Source: Grammothele lineata
Lineage: Eukaryota > Basidiomycota > Agaricomycetes > Polyporales > Polyporaceae
DNA: 20,899 nucleotides
Direction: 5' to 3'
NCBI GenBank assembly: GCA_002150815.3
Contig: NDFF03000369.1
Span: forward strand, 1 to 20,899
Below the pieces are notes generated by a model. The model did no database searches. It saw only the letters and a program-made list of their open reading frames with translations, and was not told the origin of the DNA. This document shows, piece by piece, positions 1-10,057 of the stretch (positions within the stretch are counted from its first letter, which is position 1; each line of letters opens with the position of its first letter). A program made the position numbers and the translations under genes.

Positions 1-246
1 GGTTATCTAATTTTTGCCGCCCCTGCCCTCCGCGCTCTGCTTGCAACGCGGGGGCGCGATGACCTTGCCGTTGCACTACTGGCTTGTGTCGTCGGGGGAT
101 CCTCCTTTCCTCTCCATTTCTTTCTGGTGTCCTCTTGTAACTGGTCAATTGGCTGGGAGCTCGGGGTGTCAGATGGATGTGCGGGTTTTTCTCCTTTTTT
201 TTTCTCTCATCAACGGATTGGTCATCGTGCAGGATGTTTCATTATG
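1..246. other. 3' flank of the DHH gene
   Basis: I see no gene here. The stretch follows the stop codon of the minus-strand DHH phosphoesterase gene and probably holds its 3' untranslated region. It contains pyrimidine-rich runs on the plus strand. An open plus-strand frame that begins here runs antisense to the real exon and has no recognisable content. Confidence 0.5.
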
Positions 247-1837
247 TTACGTAGACTTAAGCCAACCCTCTAGAGTATTCTTTTGTTTCGGCTGCTCCTT
301 CCCGTTCCCAACTTTCCGCTTTTTCCTCGGGGACTCGCCTCCCTCATCCGCTCCGGAGCTTGCAATGACTTCCCACAATTTCTCGAAATGCTCCGTCTGC
401 ACGATACCTCCGCTCGCCTGTTTGAATGCAATTGAGAGCTCAGCCCGAAACATAGTACAGAGCAGTGGGAAGACCCACTTCCTTATGCCCCCTCGCAAAA
501 TCATCGCCCATAGCCTCCCTTAGCCCGGGCACGCGCGCAGCGTACGCCTTCAACAGCGCGATGATGTCCACCCCGTTCCCCCGCGCAGCCTTCGCGACGC
601 GGCACGCAAAGTTCGTCATGCCGGGGCTGTAGCCGTCGTTGGCGCACATCACGACCTCGAGCTGTGCACCTTTGAGGGAGGACGCCCAGCGCGTCGCGAT
701 GAGCTGCCGGACGTGTCACAGAGCGTCAGCCTCAATGGAAGCACGTGGGCCTAGAGAAATGCTGCCTGTGGGAAGGACGCACGTACCGGATGTACCTGCG
801 CGGCGCTCGAGATCCGGACGAGCGCGACGCGGCCGTCGCCCGAGAACCGGGGCGGCTGGCGGGCGCAGCGCGCCGTCTCGTTCTTGACGGACCCACAGGC
901 CTCGAAGAGCCTGCGCACGTCTGCGCTCGGGCTGGTGGTGGTGGTGGTAGTGGTGGGAGAGACGAGGTCCTTAGGGGAGGCGCTGTTGAGGAGAGCGCGC
1001 CAGGCAGTCTCGACGTCGTATTCCGCGCTTCTGCGGGCTGAGCGCGCGAGTATCAGGCGCTGTACGCCGGGGAAACAGGGGTGGAGAGAGAAGGGAGAGG
1101 CGGAGGGGAAGGAGAGGAAGACGTACGCGCGTTAACCAGGCCGATCGCCTCCCCGAATGCCTTCTTCGTGTACCTCCGTAGGCACGCGCGCATATCTGGG
1201 AACGGCTCCTCCCACTTGAAGCTCGTTCCCAGGTCGCCCATCGTTCCCATGGCGCACAACCACTCCAGCCGCTCCGTCAACGTTGCCGCCGCCTCCCTTG
1301 ACCCATTCGTAGACTCGGAGTCGTCCACGATCGCGCGGCAAACGACGTACGCGAGAGTGCTCGAGGTCGCGATCGGCTCGCACGCCGCTGCAGAACACAC
1401 AACCGCACGCTCCGGGAACTCCGTGCTCCAATGATGGTCCAGTACGAGCGTGCGCGCGTCCGGGTCGTCCGAAACTGGAGGGGCGGCACGGCTTCCCTGG
1501 TCGGTGACGACGAGGAAGCGCGCTTTGGTGCGAGAGATCGCGACGCGCTCGGCGGGGGCGTGGATGTTCGAGCCTTTGGCGGGGAAGTGGACGGAGATGA
1601 GGGAAGGGGGGAGACCGAGGTGGAGGAGGGTGTGGTAGACTATGAGCCCGCTGCAGAGCCCGTCGGCGTCTTTGTCGGGGAGGAGGAGCGTCGGGGCGCG
1701 GGCGCGGGCGCTGGGCGAGGATAGCAACGTAGTGAGATCGTGGGCGGGTAGAAGGCGATATGGTGCGGGGATACGCACCAGTCTGTGAGAAAGGAGCGCG
1801 CCGCGACGAGTTGCTGCGACGGTGCTGGCCAACTCAT
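247..1837 (-). CDS. DHH/DHHA1-family phosphoesterase, nuclear-type, 5 exons
   Basis: This encodes a RecJ-like DHH superfamily metal-dependent phosphoesterase of about 429 residues. Exons on the minus strand are 1779-1837, 1127-1710, 787-1037, 479-703 and 247-417; all four introns (68, 89, 83 and 61 nt) are GT-AG and keep phase. Motif I reads PDKDADGL near residues 31-38, a further acidic motif reads VVTDQG near 87-92, the DHH motif (LVLDHHWS) is at about 108-115, and GTMGDLG follows. The DHHA1 signature GHKEASGG is restored only by splicing out 418-478. The C-terminus has PRKKRKVG, almost the classical monopartite nuclear localisation signal, and ends KQKNTLEGWLKST. Substrate is unknown; relatives cleave nucleic acids, oligonucleotides or small phosphoesters. 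The start is uncertain: ATGs at 1889-1891 and 2060-2062 are in the same open frame and would lengthen the N-terminus. A GGT-type microsatellite (about 932-957) encodes a poly-threonine stretch. Confidence 0.85.
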
Positions 1838-3017
1838 AGCTCGCCCTGGAGTCGAAGAGGAGCTGCACGAGGAGCAAGATGAGGCTGACATGCTACAAAC
1901 AAGCCCTGCAATCGTAAGTCTGCTGAATAAACGATGAGAACAGAGAAGTAGACGTGAAGGTATGAAGCAGAAGGACATACCAAGGGGACGAAGATGGCCC
2001 CTAAAGCGACTCCTTGACTGCAGGGGTATGACGATTGCGGCCTGGCGATCGGGGGAGCTCATCGTGTACACAACTATGCGCACCGCGGCGATGTACGCTG
2101 GGAAACCAAAGACTGGGAGTGCTCGACATAGGACGAGCTAGTCACGCCGTCTATCAAGCAATGCGTCGGATTTGGTGCTCTTTCAAAGGAGAGGTCAAGT
2201 GCAAGCGTACGCCATAGTCGGACAAATTCAATACCGGAAGGTCTTCCGGGTGGTTTCGGGCCGGTCGCTCCGTGAGCTTCTATTGAAGCGCCGCCGCCGC
2301 CGGCTCGACTCCGATGGCACGCCACCAGACTGGTGTTCAAGTTGTTCAACAGGGGACACTTGTAGGCTTATGATGCATACCGTAGCTATCATGGAAGGCT
2401 CGACATATGGTGCGTGTATGTTTGCCATTCTATCTGCTGTGACCGTCATGGCTGGCACCCGTTGGGGTAGCCTATTACTTAACCGCGGTCTGTTCTCGTG
2501 CTTAGATGCGGTGTACGCAGCGTCAACAGAACATGCTAAACACACTGCCTATGATGCTCCTTGTCGGGACAAATAGTAACCTCTGGTACGTGAGAAAGCA
2601 CAGGACTACTCCGCTCCTGACCTCCTGGGAACTGGCGTGCTAACGAGCACGTCACTTCCCGCTGCGAGTGGTAACGGTCGCGAGGTTTTCTTGAGTTAGT
2701 GTCATAACGAATTCACAGCTTCAACTGCGTATCTTACGGGCTGCACTGACCTTACACTGTCTTTATCTCGGTGGACCCCCACTGTCATTCTGCTCGCGAA
2801 TGGGAGCCAACGCAAGTATCTGTGGATGTTGTCCCAATCTAATGATCAATGATATGTCAAAGCTTTGGCGTTCATTGTCGCCTGGCATACCAAACCATAT
2901 ATTAGGAGCGAAAATAACCTTCGGTCATTGTCTAAAACATAAAGGTCAGGCGTAGTCTGCTGTCTTATTGAAATGACCTACTGAATGCGCTTCCTTTGTT
3001 CTCAGCGTCCACTCGAG
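1838..3017. other. intergenic region between divergent genes
   Basis: This is a divergent intergenic region between the minus-strand DHH gene and the plus-strand DUF6533 gene, so it should contain both promoters. The first 250 bases remain open in the DHH start frame and could be coding or 5' untranslated. A possible intron with donor GTATGT and acceptor TTGCAG lies in that stretch and has a length divisible by three. Beyond about 2100 I found no exon with recognisable content. An AT-rich CATATATTAGG about 115 bases before the DUF6533 start is a weak TATA candidate. Confidence 0.4.
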
Positions 3018-4707
3018 ATGGCGTCCCAGGAGGACCTCGTGGAATTTTACACTATCGTGTGCGTCATTTTGTTGATACACGCTAATTCCTTCGCTGATAT
3101 ACACGCTTGAAAGTATTCAAGAGATCTCCGTACGATACGCGATCACAGGTGAGACTGTCGCACTTTGCTGTTTCCATCGTAGTATATTGCTCGACTTACT
3201 GAACGCACCGTAGTAATCCTCGTCTATGACCATCTTGTGACAACTGACCGAGAAATTCAGCTTTTCTGGAAACGCCCGATATCTGGAGCATCAATTCTCT
3301 TCTTCGCCAATAGGTACATCCTTTTAATGTACACGATCCTTGCATCTGCGGAGGCGAGTACCGTCTGGAATGACGAGGTGAGTGTGTCCAGTTACGACAT
3401 TGTACGACGCATTATGAACGTGTATCTTAGACGTGAGTCTCACGGAACCGACAACTATTTCAACGGCGAAGAGGCACTGACCTTTCTTCAATTCAGATGT
3501 ACGGGGCTTGTTCGAACCGCTCTAGTCATCAACTTGTTGTCGTTTATACCTAAGGCTGGTAAGTTTATCAAAACGACTCCTAATTAAATGAGCCTGTAAA
3601 TTAGTGATGACACTGATGTGTAGCATTCTCCGCCATGCGAGCGTATGCTTTGTGCCAAAGCCGTATTGTGGCATTCTTGATCTTTGTCCTATTTACAGTC
3701 CCGTTGGGTCTCAACCAGGTACGTTCACTTCTCTGCCCTTCAGACTCAGGCTCAGCTAATGTACATCTGTGGTGGATCAGGCTCAGTTTGAGTTCGGGTA
3801 CTTGGGCGTTCATGACCCACAGTTTGGGTGCTTGGTCGACCAAGGTATTCCGTCTGAAACCATCATAACAAGGTACCCGTCCCTCCCGAATTACCCGATG
3901 ATATTCACTCCGTTGTTGAGCTCTCTACATTCCAACAGTTGTACGTACGCTGTTTCTCTCTGTACATGTCTAGGCAACAGCCTGCTAAGCATGTCTCAAG
4001 TCGTCATCACATCACGCGCGTCCCTCATAGTCGCCGACGTGTTACTCATTGGAATGACTTGGTGGAAGCTATTTTTCCAGTCGGCACGCCAGAAGGTCGT
4101 AATCATTGAACGATATTCCCTGGTTTACATCTTCTTGTACGATGGTATGTCTGTTTGTCGTGTCGTGCGCTACCGCAGGAGTCTCACTCACAATACAGGG
4201 ACTCTTTACTTCTCGTACGTGTCTTATGATGCATTTTCCCCGTATTTTCTCATCCATTGCTTGAGGGCGCTTCTCTTCCTGAACTCGTTACATTTGGGAT
4301 GCTCCCTGAGTAAGGTGCGCGGGTCACAATGCACGTTCATTTGCTCTCCTTCTCTGAGACATCCAACCAGGTCCTGCAAGACGGGGGGCTCGGAAGCTTC
4401 ATCACCACGTTCATAGACCCGTCCGTCAAGCCATCTTGTCATGTTAATGCGTTCAGGGCTTCACTCACGTTCTCCGCCTAGGATCACGACGATCCTCGTT
4501 TCGCGCTTCCTCGTGGATCTGCAAGAGGCGAACAAGCGCTCCGTTAGGCTTGGCGCGGACGATCCGCTGCGCTACTCTACAACGGACGCTGACGACGGCA
4601 CACTTAGCTTCGCGCGAGTCATGGGTTCTATTGGGGAGACACTCGAGCCCGGAGGGAGGTCATCGGTAGGAGGGGTCTCGGAGGCATGTCCTGGAGGTCA
4701 AGTCTAG
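3018..4707 (+). CDS. DUF6533 domain membrane protein, 11-12 exons
   Basis: This is a fungal seven-helix membrane protein of about 345 residues with an N-terminal DUF6533 domain; its biochemical role is unknown. Exons are 3018-3058, 3114-3148, 3214-3377, then 3497-3558, 3624-3718, 3781-3872, 3939-4144, 4199-4214, 4266-4314, 4371-4420 and 4482-4707. The DUF6533 signature VYDHLVTTDREIQLFW, followed by GASILFFANRY, covers residues 29-60. Later family landmarks are AFSAMRAYAL, SRASLIVADVLLI, TLYFS, and SRFLVDLQEAN followed by DDPLR near the C-terminus. Hydrophobic stretches fit about seven membrane segments. The junction between 3377 and 3497 is unresolved: canonical sites there require a 2-nt exon (3431-3432), or an alternative acceptor at 3473, or no splicing at all (the frame is open). 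All other junctions keep phase, so the gene looks intact. Confidence 0.85.
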
Positions 4708-5743
4708 AAGAGGCCTGGGGCTCCTCTGGAAGATAGACCTTAAGAATGGGGTGCAGAAAATTTCCTGTGAAATGATGGAGATCCAAGAGAGCTCCAAAGC
4801 AGTTGGGATGGCGGCGACGAATAGATAGGTGGAGCGTCGGTAAACATAATATCGTTAGCGGGAACCGGGGGCACTCGAGTGGTATCTACCTTCAAAGGAG
4901 GCCTGTGATGAAACGCTTCCGAATCTATATCTAATCGTATTTCTCCGCCGCTCTCTATCGCTCCGATCTTGACATCCTCGTTAACACGCGCGTAACGGGG
5001 GTCCTGCCTGGAAGGGAAGAAGACCAGCGTATCGTACACGACGTCGAGTTCGCCTAGAACCCACAGGCGACAAAGAGAGAACTTGAAACTGGCGCTGATT
5101 CCGCTTCAGCGGACTTGTATGACAGGACCCCGCCTCGTACTCAACACACCTAAAGATGTAGTTTTGTCTGCGGGATGACCACTTCAGACTCCCCACAAAA
5201 GTGCACGTGTTTGCCGTTCTCAGTAAGAGGATAAGATCCTTCACCCCGTTCTAGTCATGCTCTCCGGAATCGGCGAGAACTTAGATCAACGACGAAACGG
5301 ACACGCCGTTCGTGCGCAAAAAAGGCGCGTCCATCTCGTACTTAGTGGGAACTGTTGCGAGGGCCGGGGTGCAGCGCTCGAGTCGGACCTGTACGTGAAG
5401 GGCACAAGGGGTTGAGGGCCGTTGACGCGTTTACCTTCGCGAGCGATAGGCTTCGCTCTCAATTATGGCTCTGCTTCCCCGGGCCAGCCCTTGAATCATG
5501 TGTTAACTGTCAGTTTCCAGACAGCCCCTTATACCCTCTCCGCGCATACGATGGCCCCGACGCCGTAAATTGGGGCGGAGCGCGCAGTCGAGATAATCAA
5601 AGCACACATTCGGAGAACTTCACGGGATTAACCATTACGTATAATCATAGAAGGAGGGGCGGCTTTCTCGCAAGAAGGATTGTCATCGACAATGTCGGCT
5701 GTAAATGAGCGCGGTGATATTCTTCCCTGGATCCATGAATTTC
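4708..5743. other. intergenic region between two convergent genes
   Basis: This region separates the 3' ends of the DUF6533 gene and the metalloprotease gene. It holds several open frames of up to 117 codons on both strands, none recognisable and none linking into a spliced model. A peptide VMLSGIGE around 5250-5280 on the plus strand resembles the GMC-oxidoreductase LSGIG segment, but nothing around it supports that family. Confidence 0.4.
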
Positions 5744-6921
5744 TTAGACAGCGATACCACGGTATGTACGTATCTGATCCGCAAGGCGCACCCCTTGTCC
5801 CACCGTGAACCCCGTCATGCAGCTGCAACGTACGCGTCAGCAGCGCGTCCCGCCACAGAGGACGCAACGATGTCAACGTGAAACTCACCTATCGTCGGTG
5901 TAGTCCATGTAGTTATGGATGGGGTCCACGCCCTGGCTAGGGCACGAGTCTGCACCAACGGGACAGCCAAACTGCGCCTGAGCCTCGGCAGGCGTATCAT
6001 CTACCATGTCACCGGAGCCATCGCAGCCGCCCTGGAAGGTGTGATAGAGGCCGACCCAATGGCCCGCTTCGTGCGTCAACGTCTGGGGAAGAAGATTTAG
6101 CGCAGTGTTCGCGGGCAGAGGCTCGGGCGACTGAAAGGACGCCGGGGCATCGAAAGGGGCTTCAACGAACCTTGCCCTCGTTATACGGCACCTCAGTGCC
6201 GTTGGGCAGGGACGAGTAGAGGATGACGACGCCATCGTCTAAGGGCGAGCTGCTATAGTCCCACGGGAAGGTCGAGTAGCCGAGGAGGCCTTCGCCCGAG
6301 CCACTCTCGAAACCGACGGTGTAGACGTTGAGGTCCGCCATTCCGCCCTGACGAAGGGCGGTCTTCATAGCCGTCTGCTCGTCCGAGCCCGGTCCCGCAG
6401 CGCTGAACCAGGTCGCATTCGTCGTGCGGGTGGTGTTCGCGAGTGTGAATGACAGCCCGACGGAGGTGTAGTCGTCGTTGATCGTGTCAATCTGGCTCTG
6501 GATTTGTTCATCGCTGTACATAGAGACAGGGTAACAGACGTCAGCGCTGGTTTGTATCCAGGTAGCCAGAAGTCGGTGCAGCGCGTTGTGAGGAAAGAGA
6601 CGCACGTGATGTTTCCGCCGCTGAGCGTGTCGTTCGCCTGGATGACGTGGAAATAGACGGAGATTGTCGTAGAGGTGGAATTGACGGATGTTGTAAAGGC
6701 TTTCAAGACCTTGTTCGCGCGGAAGTGCACCTCAGCCGCAGTGAGTTGCTCATCGGTGATGGTCACTCCGCACACTCTGCACCATTGTAACCATATTCAA
6801 CAGTTGTTTACGGGGAAGTCAGCGACGAATCTCACCTGCGAGATACCGTGGAGTTGCCGATGGGAGTTGCGAAGGTGGTAGCCGCTGATAGTGCGAGAGC
6901 AAGGACAGCAGATCCAAACAT
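5744..6921 (-). CDS. secreted M43-family zinc metalloprotease, 5 exons
   Basis: This is an extracellular metzincin protease of the M43 (pappalysin/MEP1-like) family, about 290 residues and typical in length. Minus-strand exons are 6836-6921, 6606-6776, 6171-6513, 5889-6082 and 5744-5822, with introns of 59, 92, 88 and 66 nt that all keep phase. Residues 1-19 ([19 protein letters not shown]) form a signal peptide. The mature part begins near [11 protein letters not shown], as in relatives. The zinc motif [11 protein letters not shown] (HExxHxxGxxH) follows the junction to exon 4, then HTFQGGC. The Met-turn lies in [10 protein letters not shown], and the C-terminus is RTYRGIAV. Asparagine-linked glycosylation sequons such as NTT and NGT are present. 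It probably breaks down external protein for nutrition. All catalytic elements are present. Confidence 0.9.
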
Positions 6922-7013
6922 CGCGATGAGCTTGAAGCGTAGTCGGGGGACCTAAGGATGTGTTGTTGAGGTTGCGACTGAGAGGTCAGGAGTATGACCG
7001 CCGCCCTTCGCCC

Positions 7014-7021
7014 TTTTTATA
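7014..7021 (-). promoter_or_regulatory. TATA box of the metalloprotease gene
   Basis: On the minus strand the sequence reads TATAAAAA about 93 bases upstream of the metalloprotease ATG. The spacing suits a fungal RNA polymerase II TATA element with a short 5' leader. The assignment rests on motif and position only. Confidence 0.55.
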
Positions 7022-7804
7022 CCGAATCTTGTTCGGGGGAACACATGTCGTGGCGCACCGCCCATAGCGATGGATTCTCGAGAAAGAGCTACGAAATGAA
7101 CATAAAGGGCGCACTTCTCACGCGTGTCAAGAAGCAGGAAGCGAGGAGACGCAAGCCGAGCAACGACAGGCGATAATGGCAATGCCTTGCATGAATGCGA
7201 AGCCCGTGACGACTGGCGTCATGGCGGAGGATACGTTGCATTGCAGTGAAAGGCTAACTTATATAGGTGAGCTGCGACGTGGATGCCAGAGTCGTCATCA
7301 AGACCTACGTTTACACATTCTAAACGTGGGGTTGGTAGTAGAATATGCAGCTTGAGCCGGGGATAGAAAACAGCGCGAGGCACAGTGATGCGGAGCTGTT
7401 GATAGCAGTGATAAGCTTTGTTCACAAAGAACATCAGAAGTCAAGAAGAGACAGGACGACCGTATGTTCGTGCTTAACTAGCATTTGCTGTACCTGTGTG
7501 GCGATACATGGTGTTCATGAGTGTACCAGAGTGCGCAGACTGTAGCGATACAGGCTGAGACCGTCATCTTCCAAGCGAGAGGCGCAGTCAGACTTGCATC
7601 GCGTTCGGACTGTGTGGTTTCTTACACGTGGGAAGGATACTACGCAACACACCATCTATGATCTCGAACAGTCGTCCAAGACTCGGAAACAACGGATCCC
7701 GATGAGAAGCAGTAGGGCCTCGTGATGACACGTCAGCGGTATCATATGGAATGGTTGCCACAGTACGGAGCCTCCGGTCTATACTGCACAGTAATGAGAA
7801 AATA
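7022..7804. other. intergenic stretch without a recognised gene
   Basis: Apart from the likely upstream promoter region of the metalloprotease gene, I see nothing that can be supported. The open frames are short, overlap on both strands and do not link by splice sites. Confidence 0.4.
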
Positions 7805-8127
7805 TGGCAGGAACACGTTGTACGTATATGTCCAGGAGCGCGATAATGTCCACGTTATTGTCAACTGCGAGCGTAACTGGCGTATACGACGACCTTGAAC
7901 CGCGCGCCCTTCAGGACGCCCAACACGTCGCGATTTGTTACCGCACCAAACTTGAAGGCGGTGCGCGCACCAGGGTACAGGATACTAATTCCATGTAACA
8001 CTGCTTAAAGGGAAACTTACTAGGTGGACTTGCGCGACGCGGCCGTTGTTCGAGAATCTGACGAGCGCAGCGTATGATCTTGTTCTTGACGGCAACGACA
8101 GGTTGACGGGCCGCAAAGAGCACGTAC
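7805..8127 (-). pseudogene. decayed copy of the DHH phosphoesterase gene (exons 3-4 region)
   Basis: Two blocks match the intact DHH gene, in the same order and on the same strand. In the exon 3-like block (about 8023-8127), VKNKIIRCARQ corresponds to VKNETARCARQ of the intact gene, and after a frame change FSNNGRVAQVH corresponds to FSGDGRVA followed by QVHP, with about 8 residues lost. In the exon 4-like block (about 7805-7936), NNVDIIALLDIYVQRVPA corresponds to GNGVDIIALLKAYAARVPG, preceded by KGARFKVVVYA matching KGAQLEVVMCA. A stop codon interrupts the second block, the acceptor before it is damaged, and the last exon is not found. The copy is lower in GC than the parent. It is very unlikely to make a working enzyme. 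Confidence 0.75.
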
Positions 8128-9897
8128 CTACAGATCATGTGCTTTAATACTTCGTGCTTGGTCCTCGTTCGTGAGCCTCGTTGGCCTTTTACGAATGCGC
8201 AAGGAGCGCAAAGACTAGTCTGGCGGGGCAGTGACCGCGCCATGGACCACAAGCCGTGCCCTACGTTACGCTCCTCGCTCAAAGAGCGGACATTCGAAGG
8301 TGCGGAATATGCTCACCTAGGCTTATGTCTCTCGTCATGCTACTGCATATGATCACTAGGGTAACAGCCTTGGCCGTGCGCGACAGGGAGGAGAAACCCC
8401 AAGTCCGAAAACTTGCCGAAAACTGGCGAGCACGTGGCATAGGCGCTAAAGTGCTCGCTGTCTGCGAGCTCGGCGGCGCTTGTCCGACGCTGTGGACCGA
8501 TCGCTTTGCCCAGAAATCCCCGGGCCCTTGCTCTCGCTCCCGCTTGGTCCGTTGGAAACCGTGCCCATTCTCACTACGCTCCCTCCCATCGGCAGGTTTT
8601 TTGAACCCTCGCCAGATCGCAACCTCTACCCGTTCGGCTAAATCAGACTCTTTGTCCACCTCGTCGCCTGCACAACGCCTTATGGAGCTGGTTGGATGAG
8701 AAAGTATTATCCTGTCATACCCGTAAGTTTTCCTGTTATTTTTGCGTTTGTGCATGAGGGTTAGGATACCTTGCTGGAGGACGTGTTGGATGAAGGAAGC
8801 GGACTCCGGTCGGGGGTCACCACGGCTGTCGGTGGCCTTTGTGTGAACGTGTTTATCTGTTGCTGTTGCAAAAATGGGCCATAGCGTAGTAGACTCGCTG
8901 TTGTACATAGGGAAGTGGGAGCTAAGGCGAGAGAAGATACAGCAGTTGTCCTGTTGAGCGCGATTTTTACGCACGTTCAATCTATGACCTTGAACGCCTC
9001 TCCAAACTACCAATTTGCCATCGAACGCTTACTCGTGTTCTGCGTGCACATCCGTCGCGCGACATACCGGCGCGCAAGTGTACGTTACGCTCGTTACTAG
9101 TATTTCATCGTCTGGCTGTTGACATCTCTTGGTCCACACAGGCATGATCTTCTTCTCCTCACGGACACTCTGGTGTTTTCCCAGCGACTGCTGCAGCGCT
9201 GCTCGCCTCACATGCATCCAGGTCAAGTGGTGAGGCATGGTAAGTACTCCCGTCTTGTCTTATGCTTATCGACACTGATCGGGGGCTCACCACTATAGCC
9301 TTGTCGCTTTATACCAAGCCGAGCAAGGCAGGCGGTGTTCAAAGATATATTCGTATACGTACGTCCTCTTCTTTGGCGTCCTGTATTGATGTCAACGGCG
9401 ATTGTAGGGTGGATGATGCTGGCAGTCTATCCCCAGCGGTAGCACCCTCACGGCGTGTATGAACAACCGAACACTTCATAACACATCATTTATCGTTGCG
9501 TGGGTCCCTGACTGCTCGTCTCTCACACGTGGTGTAACCGACTCTTGATGAAGTCATGCCATTCTACCCTATCCCCATAGGCCGCGTTCCCTCGGTCATC
9601 TAGTCTACTACCCCTCCTTCCTTATCCTTCTTTGCACGACGTCTATCTCTATGTGGCAAGCGCAATCTCGTTCTATGTAAGATTCCCTTAGATTACGCGT
9701 TTGGTACATTCGCGTCCTGTTGCAGATACTGAAGACTAGACGGGCCTTGCAAGTCGACGTCCGTTATGGCAGGACAGCAGTGAGTAGGTATTGGAGTAAC
9801 AGTGCGGCAATGTGAAGATAAGGTAGTACATGTCGAGTAAAGGGAAATGGGTATATCCAGTCGTATCAAGCATCGTGTGTACAGGGGCCGTCAAGTT
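8128..9897. other. unassigned stretch within the DHH relic
   Basis: This stretch separates the exon 2-like and exon 3-like blocks of the DHH relic, which in the intact gene are only about 0.6 kb apart, so over 1 kb has been inserted or has drifted beyond recognition. It contains a 209-codon minus-strand open frame (ATG at 8906-8908, end at 8279) that I do not recognise. That frame is rich in charged residues, is overlapped by plus-strand frames, and has no clear domain. I could not find terminal repeats or target duplications marking an inserted element. Confidence 0.35.
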
Positions 9898-9985
9898 GTA
9901 CGTGACAACAGTAGGTGCGACGCGCGCATACTCGGACAGGGCCGAATCGCGGTGGGCAGCGGGGAAATGGACAGGGATGCGGACT
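9898..9985 (-). pseudogene. probable exon 2 fragment of the decayed DHH copy
   Basis: On the minus strand this segment decodes to RIPVHFPA, then LSEYARVAPTVVTYN. This parallels LISVHFPA and ISRTKARFLVVTDQ in exon 2 of the intact DHH gene, with matching nucleotide stretches around GGGGAARTGGAC on the plus strand. Its position upstream of the exon 3-4 fragments agrees with gene order. The match is short, so it is less certain than the other blocks. Confidence 0.5.
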
Positions 9986-10057
9986 CGGCACGAAAGGGGA
10001 CGAGAACGGACACCCAGAGGTTTACGTGAACTTCATAAATTGTAGAAAGCGGTGAAT

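Noticed and set aside
14..523. 169-codon plus-strand open frame
   Set aside because: It lies antisense to the last DHH exons, has no recognisable domain, and the minus-strand frame shows clear family motifs.
1081..1724. Several plus-strand open frames rich in Arg, Glu and Gly
   Set aside because: They mirror the GC-rich codons of the DHH gene on the other strand.
2172..2576. 134-codon plus-strand open frame
   Set aside because: No motif, no linked splice sites, and an overlapping minus-strand frame of similar length; likely chance.
4740..5039. 99-codon minus-strand open frame
   Set aside because: It reads somewhat protein-like, but I found no connecting exon and no family resemblance.
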